Shown here: piece by piece, positions 48,701-60,700 of the stretch
How the letters are laid out: the number at the start of each line of letters is the position of its first letter
Numbering within the stretch: the first letter of the stretch is position 1
Assembly (NCBI RefSeq): GCF_037042905.1
Contig: NC_087262.1
Location: 6,410,001 to 6,474,000, forward strand
DNA from: Lytechinus pictus
Lineage: Eukaryota > Echinodermata > Echinoidea > Temnopleuroida > Toxopneustidae
Length of the DNA: 64,000 nucleotides
Direction: 5' to 3'
Notes under the pieces: model-generated
The model's input: only the letters and a program-made list of their open reading frames with translations
Told to the model about the DNA's origin: nothing
Database searches by the model: none
Program-made: the position numbers and the translations under genes

Positions 48701-51700
48701 AAGTGGATAAGTTTCTTGCTGAAGGAAACTACGCCATGGCTGGAAAGTGAACCTTTGACCCTCAGTTTCAAAGCTAAGAGACTAATCCACTGGGCCACAA
48801 TGCTCCGCATACTTTTAATATAACAATGGAAACAAAGATTTGCATATATCAGAGTATTTGAAATAAAAATTTCAGCAAATCTTTGAAAAAAATATTTTCC
48901 TTTATTGTCAAATTAAGTTGATCATCAATTGGGCCTTTATTTTTTTTAAATTCCGAGTATTTGAATCTTCATCTTCACAAAAGACACACTATCCCAGCCA
49001 TAGCATTTATTTCCTTCAGCAAGAAATACATCCACACCATGCTGCACTTGACCCAGGTGAGGTGAATGGGTACTGGCTGGATGGAATTTCTCTAAATGCT
49101 GCGAGCACCGTAATCAGTAGCAAAGCTGAGGGAGTGTCTTAAGCACCTTTAAAAGATGGATATTATGCACAATATACTATCATTATCACTTGCTGATACA
49201 CGAAAGAATTCAAGAAAGAATTCCCTTACCTGACCAAGGACCGATCTATCTGGTTTGAAGAGGACAGTATCCATGTTGAGGGCTGGTTTATTTGGTTCAG
49301 CTTGGACGATCACTGCAAGAAGAATACAAAATAATGAATCCTGTTAACCTGCCGTCTACTGGTACCAGGTGGCCCATGTATAAAGCCTATGGCCCATATT
49401 CTGAACTCGGGTTTAACTTACATGTAGACCATGGTCTAACTCTGCTTAAATTATGGGAATTCTTTAATGGTATTATAATTATCCCTTTTTCATCCTTCCC
49501 AGACAGTTAAGAATGATTTGAGAGTCGAATGAGCTGATTCTATAAACCTCTACTGTTAGAGATTTATGTCACAATTGGCTATCCATAGTTAAACCACAAA
49601 TTTAGATCAGAGTTTAAAGGAGAATGAAACCCTTGAAACCAGCTGAATCCATATCAAAGAGAAAAATCAAAGAAACATATTGTTGAAAGTTTGAGGAAGA
49701 TTGAATGAATAATAAGAAAGTTATGAGCATTTGAATGTCGAGATCACTAATGCCATGTAGATCCTCCCATTGGCAATGCGACCAAGATCTGTGATGTCAC
49801 ACACGTACAACTCCCTCATTACTTTAGTACTTATTTCACTTATATTCTCACTTTTATAGAGTCTATCACAAGGTGAGGTGTTCTCTTTATGAGAGGACAC
49901 GTACAGAGGTTTCACAACATTATATCATTGATGAATCGTTTGTCATATGATTAGAATGAGCAAAAAGAGATGTTTTGGGGTATATTTTCAGTGTCCAAAA
50001 GGGGAGAGTTGTTCATCTGTGACATCATAGATCTTGGTCGCATTGCCAATGGGAGGATCTCCATAGTATTAGTGATCTCGGCATTCAAATGCTCATAACT
50101 TTCTTATTATTCATTCAATCTTCCTCAAACTTTCAACAATATGCTTCTTAGATTTTTCTCTTTGATATGAATTCAGCTGGCTTCAAGGGTTTCATTCTCC
50201 TTTAAATTAAACCCAACTTCAGAATATGGGCCTATGGGTACAGTATTACAATCAAAGGTAATACTACATGTATATCCCTCATCTATAAACATATATTTTT
50301 ATGCTGCAGATGTTTGGTACATGTACTATCAAAGGAGTCTACAACGCACTATTTTTCACACTTTTGAAAGCCGTCACCATTCTTAGACTCATATTTTACA
50401 CAAATATAGAAAAAATTCAGACATGATATTCAAATGACAAAAGAAATAGTTCATGAAAATATTATAAAAGCAAATGCAATGTACAACTACTGTACAGTGT
50501 GTGTACTATTGTTTAAAATAGCCTCAGGTTATGATTATCATAGCTTTTATCTTTCGAGTATTACATGTACTTGACGGCATCATGAAACACTGTACTTGTA
50601 CAAAAATGAGGGAAATTTTTATACAAAATCACCAAAGGCAGAGCTGCCAAGTTGTATTTTGCATTTTCAGTATTCTTATCCCCCAAAATCAGTATTTTTA
50701 CCGTGTGAGATAAATATTTTGTATTTTTCCCCAAAAAAGTGTATTTCATAATAAAATGCTTGGCGCACTCGCCCATCACGGCGCTCAAGCTGCATGCAAG
50801 CTAAAATGTGCACTGCTCTTGCAGATGAAAAAAAAAAACATTGAAATTTGTGTATATCTCACCCTGGTTTTTACAAAATGATTGGAAAAAAAAACAAGTT
50901 ACCTGAAATTACATTGATCTAATAACCATATTTGTGTACCATTTATGAAATAGAAACATATATAGATGATTTTTCTCAATAAATTTCGATTTTTTTTTTT
51001 AAATACAAAAAACATATTAAAAAAAAAAAAAACGTACTGCCGTATTTTGGTTGCAAAAACGTACTAAATACAGAAAAATCGTACTACTTGGCAGCTCTGC
51101 AAAGGGTAGTCAGATTGGAAAAAAAATGAGAATTGAAAATTATATCATTGCAACAAAGTTTAAAAAAGAAAGATATCATAATATGAACGAAATGCTTATA
51201 AATTGGGATCCCCTTTTCCTTGAAAATAAACAAGAAAGTTTGAACATTAAAAAAAAAATTATTTTCAAGTAGTTTGGTGTCATAAAAGAGAGGAAACAAG
51301 ATCACGTGTACAACGAATCATCCTGTCAATGAATGCATCAACTAATCATGACATTGAAGTGGTTCTAATCAGAAGTTTTCATGGAATCTATGCAGATCAA
51401 CGGAGCCGATTCCTTGATCTTTCTGCAACATTTTATTGAAGGAAATGCCTGTCATAACATTCGCCTACATTCTATTTCTGACTTAATGTGGTAGGATTCC
51501 CCTCCAAGGACAATATTATTAATGATACAAATAAGTGAGGCAAGTGACTAACAACCCATTCACACAACAAAGAAAAATGTTTTGAAATGTTTAAAATATA
51601 TTTTAAATGTTTGTAAATTACCCTTAAAGGCCCGTATTCTGAAGTCGGGTTTAACTTAGACCATGGTCTCCAACTCTGTGCTAAAATTATGGGAAGCCAA

Positions 51701-54700
51701 AAGTGTCAAAAACTTTTATTAATAAAGTTGTATGTTTCTCATGTTTGCGGTGCTCTTTCCTGATTCATCGACGATGAAGACAATCATCTGTTTATACTTC
51801 CTAGATAATTATGAATGATTTTAAAGCCAAATGAGCTGAAATATGATATTTCTTCTGTTAGTGATTTATGTAACAATTGGCTATCCATACTTAAACCACA
51901 ACTTTAAACCCTAGTTTAAGTTAAACCTAACTTCAGAATACGGGCCATCGTATCTGTCACTAATCCCATCCATTATTACATGTACACTGTAGATTGTATA
52001 AATGTGTATGATGGGGAGGATGTAAATATGTAAAATGAAAATGTTTTTTTTTGTTGACAATTTGATGATTTCACATGAATCTGAGAACAGATTAAAAAAA
52101 AAATAAATGTGTGTTTTTGTTTTCATATGAAGCAACTTCTCAAGCATGGTATGAGCTACATGTAAAACTTTCAGGATGTACAGTGTACATGTACATACTA
52201 GTAAACTCGTATATTTTTTTATCATTCTGATATCCAATCACTAAAACAAAGTGCTTACAGAGTCCTTTAAAAAAATTAAAAAAAATACAGAGAGAGGTTG
52301 CTGAAAGCAAAGACAGAGGAAGGATAGAAAATTGTTATTCTAAAAAAATGGAGCAACAGGAATGAATAAACTACATATTTCATTAATGAAAAAAAAAGGA
52401 AAGTTTGAAAAATATGTTGTGTTGTCAACAGAGCACTATATAAGACGTGTGGCCTTCATTGTAATTCATAATGTGTAAAGGAAACTACTATTTTATACAG
52501 GGTCAGTTCATAATAAGATTTTTGGTCAATTGCAAGTGTATGCTCATAATCAATCTGACCCATTTCATTCAAGGTTTTTAAAGATGAAGTACATGTAATA
52601 AGGGCCCTTGTCTTGCTAATATGCTTTTCACACTGCATTTCCTTAAAGGGGAATCCAACCCAAATGAAAACGTGTTTTTATAAGGAAAAGAAAAATCAGA
52701 CAAGTTGATAGGTGAAAGTTTGAACAATATTGGACAAACAACAAGAAAGTTATGAATTTTCAAAAGTTGTAAATATTGGTAATCACTATACCCATGGACA
52801 CTTCAAATTGGCCGCATATGGGATGTCATAGTGATGTAAGACAAGGACTACTCTTCCATGTACTCCAATACATATTATGGCTAAAATGTAATTTTTCCCA
52901 AAAGTTTTATTTCAAATTATATTTTTCTTTCACGAGGACCTATAACAATATACTACCTGGGTTATATTTACATGTAGATTACTGCCCCAGGGGAATGGGT
53001 ACTTAGGAGAAAACCACAAATCCCTGATAATAAAGTAGGCCTACATGTACATGGCCTATGGGAAAGTTGTCCTTGCCCCTTGTCATAATTTACTTACCCA
53101 GTTGCCAATTTGAAATCTACATAGTATTAGTGATCTCAATTTTAAAGCAGCTATAACTTTCTTATTGCTTGTCCGATTTCTTTCAAACTTTCACCATTCT
53201 GTTTAATTTATTTTTCTCATTCCCAACACAACATTTTATGGCCAAGGCTGGATTCCCCTTTAACCCCATACTATCTTTAACCCCAGACTATCCTTAACCC
53301 CATACTATCTTTTTTTTTGGTTTTCACACCGTCTTTCTTAACCCCATACTATTAAGCCGGGGTTAACGCCTTAGCCCAGTTTCATTTCACACTGCATCTC
53401 TTAGCACCGCAATAAGCCAGCTAACCCTGCTTTTTTGCAGGGCAAGATAGTACTGTTCTATTTACCGTGCTAGCCCACTTTGCTATTAAAACGTAGTGTG
53501 AAAACGAAGTGGGCTAAGTTTAACCCCAGGAAATTGGTAGGGCTAAAACCCAGGGCTAAGGACAAAAAGTGCAGTGTGAAAAGCATATGAGTTGCAAGAA
53601 GTAGTTAAGACTTAAGAGATTAAGAATTTTTTTAGATCAATTGCAATTTGAGTTTGATTTGAAACTATCACAATTCAATCGATGCCACCATCAGTTTCAA
53701 GCTAACTAGTTCCTGGTGGCATACCTTGCTTCCATTAATTACATAATATTTCATCACGGAAAGTATTACAAACATGACCATCCTACTGGCAACTGCACAT
53801 GGAGGCCATAATAATGAACAGTTTGATTGTGGACATATATACATGTACAAATTGTACATAATATAGAGAAAAGAATGAGATCTATGCTTAAACTAGTATG
53901 AAGCCTTGATATAATAATTATTTTAATTTTAATGCAGAAAAAAGGTTAATATAAACGAAAGAAAATGCCCACTATTTGTAAGAAAGGCCCTGATGAGAAC
54001 GGGTAAATCATTGCAGAGCAGATGTTTTTTTATTAAAATCAACACATTTTTTCCTCCAAATCTATCACAACACAATGTATTATCTGCATATAATTTTAAA
54101 AAAGAGTAAAAACAATTAGGGGGGGGGGGGAAGAATGCTCTGCAAATGTGATTGACAGTGCCACCCTTATCCATGTCCAAGCAATGAATGAAAATCTAGA
54201 CTCATTACAACAATTTGATGTATCTAGCGGTTCCTTTGATGACAAAATGCACGTCTTTCTGACAGGTCACGCAAGTAGGACAAGTAACCAAACAAAAGCG
54301 GCAAAAATATTTTCACTGCAAGACAAAGAGGTATATTTGTCATCGGTAGGGATTTGCTACTATGGAAACTTGCATTAGTAATTAATATAAGGGGTGAGTA
54401 TACCGCGATGACTTACTTTGCTCGAAGGACAGACTTAGCAGTGTATTGGGATGGGTTTAGTACCTCCCTTGACATTTTTTATCAAGTTCACTTTGTATCC
54501 AATGAATTCATAGGCCCGTATTCTGAAGTCGGGTTTAACTTAAACTCGGGTTTAAAGTTGTGGTGTTTAAGTATGGATAGCCAATTGTTACATAAGTCAC
54601 TAACAGTAGAAATATAATATTTCAGCTCATTTGGCTCTCAAATCATTCATAATTGTCTTCACCATCGATAAATCAGGAAAGAGCACAGTAAACATAAGAA

Positions 54701-57700
54701 ACAAACAACTTAATAAGAATTTTGACACTTTTGGCTTCCCATAATTTTAGCACAGAGTTAGACCATGGTCTAAGTTAAACCTGACTTCAGAATACGGGCC
54801 ATAAAGATATCAAATTTATTAAAAATTAAAATTAAAAAAAACATAATAAAAAAGAAAATTATATGCTGGCAAAATCACATCAGTACAGGTTTTTCAAATA
54901 TCTAAACATTGTGACTGTCTTACAGTTACATATAGACCAAGAACTATTCATATTAATTTTCCAAACCTTTGTTTATATAATAATCAAAGGTCAAATGATG
55001 ACAAGAGCAAATCGACCATATTTTACCAAACACACCCAAATTTTGTGTGAGGAATCATGTGATCATTCCAAACTGTACTAGTACATTGTACTAAACATGC
55101 GCTATCAAAATGAAGCGTTCCTTTGCCACAAAATTTAAATGTCAATGGTCTGAATTTAAACCACCTTGGTGAACTCTACCCTATAGCCTTCTACAAGAAT
55201 ATGTAGTTATAAATAATCAAAATACAATCTACATGTACCACATGTCTCTTTAATATATATGAACTTTATTACAAATAGCATACTACATTACTTTTCTCTA
55301 TATTGCTGTTCCCCATTTTGATCAAGAAACTAAAAAGAAAAAAAACATTCCTTGAACACCAAAATTCTGAAACTACCAGACAGTGTAGAATATTATACAA
55401 ATAGCGAATAGGCATGAGTGCAATGGTGCGAGATTTCGCATGAGGTGAAAGAAAGATGTTCTATTCAACGAGGCGTGAGCCGAGTTGAATAGAGCGTTTA
55501 TTTATTTCACCGAATGCGAAATCTCGCACCATTGCACGAATAAGAATATTCGCTATTTGTGTTGTACAACGCCTCGGAATTTAGCGAAAATATGAAAAAA
55601 CAAAGAGTTTATCCCTACAGTAATCTATGAAAAGGGAGCAAAAATACCGAAAGCAGAAAGCAAAATCCCACACGCGCACATGACCTTGGGCAGCCTTGCG
55701 CATTTAGCCAGCTGGCTTATTACGCGTATTGTTCATTTTTACCGAGCGCAATGAATTAAATCGTATTGTGACGTCACCTCCTAAAGCCGTGCAACGGTAC
55801 ATTTTGGACGGTACATTTTGGATGGTACGTCTTTTGTGCAACGGTACGAATGTTTGACATTCAGCCTCCCATTTGCTCGCTTACAACAAGCTAAGTAGGC
55901 GCAGAGATGCCAACTTTTGGAAATCAGAATTAGGGAGGATTTGCAACCGACACCAAATTATGTGCGCGTAGCGCACATCTCGAGCGCAGAGCGCTCGACC
56001 CTTGCGGCCGGGGTCGAGGGCCCGCCTTAGGGCCCTGGAAGCTCTGGGTTTCTAGATGCTCTCTGGTGCAATCTGACCCTTATTTTGGAGCATTTCACAT
56101 GTTTTTAAAAAAACATTGTTCCCACTTTTTTGACATAAAAATAAAAATATCAAATATGCATTTTTACATGTAAAAAAATGAGGGGACAATAGAAGAAAAG
56201 TACCTGTTCAACAATAATAATGAGGAATTATCCTCTTTATTATTATTAAAGCGCGGGTAACGTCTTCCTCCTCGCTGGTCCCTTGCTTGGTGAAATAAGT
56301 CAACAGGGTACTAGTAGTGGAGCTCGAAGATCTCGTCTTCGCAATGTCCGTATGCCGTTTGCTCCCTACGTGCTTCCGAATATCATCACGACCTCCGTGC
56401 TCAACTTTATTAATGTCCACGCTGCAAATTGTGCAAAATGCATGGTAGATTCCTCTTTCCGAATACACGGGTACTGGAGACTGTATTCAGTCTTATACTT
56501 CTGAGACCATTTCTTGGTCTTTTTTTGTTGATTTTCCGCCATTTCGTGTCAATATCAACCCATCAATACGCCGAAATCACACACCGATATTCCATCGCAC
56601 GACTCGACAAATCCAGCGGCCGCGAGCGCACACGCCTCGCAAAGCTAGCCGGGCCTACCGGCCTGGTGCACAATGGATTCCCGTTGGGCATATCACATGC
56701 ACCAGCTTTTCGCTGCTCCTTATTTGTCTGCCTTTCACACAGAATTTAGTAGCAGCGAAACGTAATGGAGTTACTACATGCTAAAGTCAGCAGACGATAC
56801 ATGTACTTCCAATCCAATTTGATCAATGCAAAAAAAATCGTAATTTCGGGAGGATAAGGATGGTAATCGTAAGGGCGGGAGTTGGGATGAATTTTCGGGA
56901 GCCTCCCGATGAAATCGGGAGGGTTGGCATCTCTGTAGGCGTTGTACAATCCTCACTTTAAAACATTCCTTGCTTTCAAAGGCTCTCGCTTGAAAATCAA
57001 ATTGATGTGATCAATGAGAATGCTTTTAAACTTGGACGTCTCTCGCCCGCTCAGACGATCACGGTGGAATAACCTTTCAAAACGCCATATTAGCTTTGAA
57101 GGCAAAGCCGTTCTCCACGTTGGAGTTAGATTTTTTTTTTCATTATATGAGTCAAAGTGAATCACTCACTATGAATTAATGATGCTGTCTAGATATCTGT
57201 GCTGAAGGCTATGTCTGCGTTGCAAATTTTGTTTTATGAAAATTCATGTTCGACAATGCCTGCAGTGAAAATGAAACCACCTTTCTTCAATTTTGAGTGT
57301 ATTTAAAGGGGTACTCTGGGCTGGAAATATTTATATCTAAATAAACAGAGTAAAATTCACAGAGCAAAATGCTGGAAATTTCATTAAAATCTGATAACAA
57401 ATAACAAAGTTATTGAATTCTAAAGTTAAGTAACATTTTGTGAAAACAATTATATGCACGTCATGAATATTCATTAGGTGAGCTGATGTCACATCCCCAC
57501 TTTCCTTTTTCTTATGTTATTACATGAATTCATAATCGTTTGATTTTTTCATTTATTTATGACATCTCCCCCTTATATTATAATGAAATAAGTTGCAGCA
57601 ATGAATATTCTAATGCACTTAATCAGTTGTCAATCCAATATTTTTTAATTTCTTTGAAGAAAAATTGAATAGACCTAATTTCATATAATAAAAATATACA

Positions 57701-60700
57701 AAGAGCAAGTTGGGATATGACATCATCAGTTTGCTCATTGAATATTCATGAAGACATGCCTCATAGTGTTTCACTGGAATAATGCAAATATTTAAAATTC
57801 CATATCTTTGTTATTCCTTGTCGTCCGATTTTGATAAAATTTCCAGTGTGTTGTTGGTCTGATTTTTCTTTATCTGCTCAAATCATAATATTTTCAGCCT
57901 GGAGTATTCCTTTAACTCTGGAAAAATACAAATTTAAGTCTTATTTAATCAGACCTTATTCTTCAAATTGGCAACAGTATACTTTTTTTTTTTTATTGCT
58001 CTCTTTTTCCTTTAAAAAAAATTTATGTACACCTGAAATAATGAGCAATCAACAAAGAATACATGCCCTAGAAAGTTAGATATAAGTCGATCTACACGGA
58101 GCAAAAGGCTTTTCATATTTTCATTGTTGCTCCATGACAAATATTGAATTTTAATAGTGATTATTTCTCTAAAATTCAAAAATCAACTGAAATATATTAT
58201 TTTCACACTTTCTGCTTATATATATTAATGTATTTTTATCATATTCTTGGACTCTGAATTAGTACGCAAAAGAGCCCAACCACAAGATACATAAGCAAGT
58301 AGGGCTATAAAAACTATAATAGAAGTTGGGCACTAGTGAATTCATTTTAATACTGATGATTATCAAGTTTACACTGTGACATTTTAACAACAAAAGCCTG
58401 TGATCATTTATCCCTTCTCAGAATACACACCAAATTAACCACAATATCATGAATGAAAGCTGCAAAGCCCATTGGTTTAATAGTTACATGTAGACCCTGT
58501 GTGAATATAGATCTTATTGTCGTGGAAAAGTGATTAAAATTAATTCTGCTCCAATGAAAGCATGCCAAGCATTGAAGAATAGGAATATAGAAAAGGGGAA
58601 AAAAGTACCCAGACTCTAGATCTAGAACTCATGGAATGAGTTTTAAACACTTGAATTGATTGGCAGATCTACATGCAACTTTGCTGACCTGACATACTTT
58701 ATGAAAGAAATTCAAAAATTTGCTGATTTACTTTGTGAAATAAATTCAATTGAACTTCAACTTGAGACCATTAGTTGTCCTGCATATGACCAATCCTTTA
58801 GAATTCTATACAAATATGTAACATCTTTGTTTTTCTCTAAATCTGTAGAATTTATTCTGCGCAGTGATATAAAAATCTTTCCGACTTTGTGTGTGCAAAG
58901 TATATAAGAGTTCCCTGAATAACAGGGTTGTGAATGTTGTAAAAAAATACAGAACCTTGTTCTTCTTTGTTCCAAAATGTCTTAAATTGTTTTAAAAACA
59001 TTTTTAATTGCCTTAAAATTGGTATTTTAAAACCACACACTTTAATTGCGCCAAACCTGTCAATAAATACATCTTGAAGTATTGCCGATGTGAAGAACTT
59101 TATTAGGAGCAAATAAAAACTTTACAAATAGAAATCTTCGTCATTTCTTAATTGACTTTGTTGGAATATGTCATCAAACTGATTCTCTCTTTTTATTGTT
59201 TCTTTAAAAATTAATTCTCTCCTCATAATTCATTTCCCTCCAAGCCTATATTGTACATGTACTGTACAGCGGTGCTAAAAAGTTTAATAGTGAACCCCAC
59301 CAGAAAATGAACATATATAAAAGTGTTCAATTCTGCCTTGGTTTAGATATTTCATTTTGAAGTCAGGTGATGAAATATCACATTCAACAGGGTGCTACAT
59401 AACTTTTTAGAAGCACTTGCCCAGTCGGGCAAGTAAATTTTTAAATGGTTGGAATATACTTGCCCAAAAATCTATATCACTTGCCCGAAAAAAATCAATG
59501 AAAAAAAAAGTTTTACCTCTTCAAAAGAAAGTTTTGCAGTTTTATGAACCATTGACCTTTTTCTCTCTTTTCACATGAACTGATCTTCTTTGTTATTGCA
59601 TTTCTTTTTCCAAAGTGATTTTATCTTGCCTGCCATGACCAAAATTAGGGTCAATATATCATATCGACCCTAATTTTGGTCATTCTACTGTGAGAATTTT
59701 GCTTGCCCAATTCAGGGCAGTTTTGGTCTTTACTTCAAAACACTTGCACGACTCTAACTTTTACTTCCCCCGGGCAATCGGGCAAGCGCTTCTGTAGCAC
59801 CCTGACATTCAATAAATTTTGTTTCCATAGGCTTGCCAAACATTGTCGTGTTCTTGTCTACATTCAGGACTCAGCATGAAGGAGTGCATTTTGGGTGATG
59901 GGTTCAATAATTTTCTGTAGAATGGAGAATGAAATAGATGTCTGGAGTCATAAATAGGCAAAAAAAAAAAGATTTTGAGGGATACCATACTCACCAAGGG
60001 ATCCGATGATGCTCGATACATGGCCTACTTGAATGAGCTCTACAGAAGGAGGGAGCGAAATCTCAAGATATTCCACCTCTGGCAGTCTCTGTCACAAAGA
60101 AAGAATTAAAGGTAAATTCCAGTTTTGGTAACGATATCAAAATGAGTTCGTACAGAATCCAATAAAATGACCACCAAAGTGTCTGTTTGTATAAATAAAA
60201 CATATGTGCCAAAGGATTCTGGAAGAAATTGTGTAATTGCTGAGAAATCAGCAAATAAGCACAGGATTCGGGTCAAGCGTCGGGCCCGACGCTCAAAGCA
60301 ATAATTATACACTGCCCCACGTGTGCTTATCTGTGTTGGTGATCTTCAGCGTGAACATTTTTCAGCGTAGATTTCAAGATTTCACAAAGTTCGGTTTATG
60401 TAACTGTACCATATCTAGATCCTCGATGATATACTGACAATTAAGCCTTGTTTTACAGACTTTCTCATGAAATCAGTGTTTATTGCAACTACTGGCATTT
60501 CTCTTTAATTAAGGCTAAATGAAAAAAGTTGCAGTAAAATACTGATTTTGTGAGAAAGTCTGTAAAACAAAGGTTAAGTATTACTATATCATCGTGGATC
60601 TAGATCTGGTACAGGTACATAAACTGAACTTTGTGAAATCATAAAATCTAAGCTGAAAAAACGATCACACTGAACTGTGAAGATCGCTAACACAGATAGG

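Noticed and set aside
54148..54378. 76-residue frame starting MIDSATLIHV
   Set aside because: Non-repetitive but without recognisable domain, splice partners or codon signal; not supportable as a gene.
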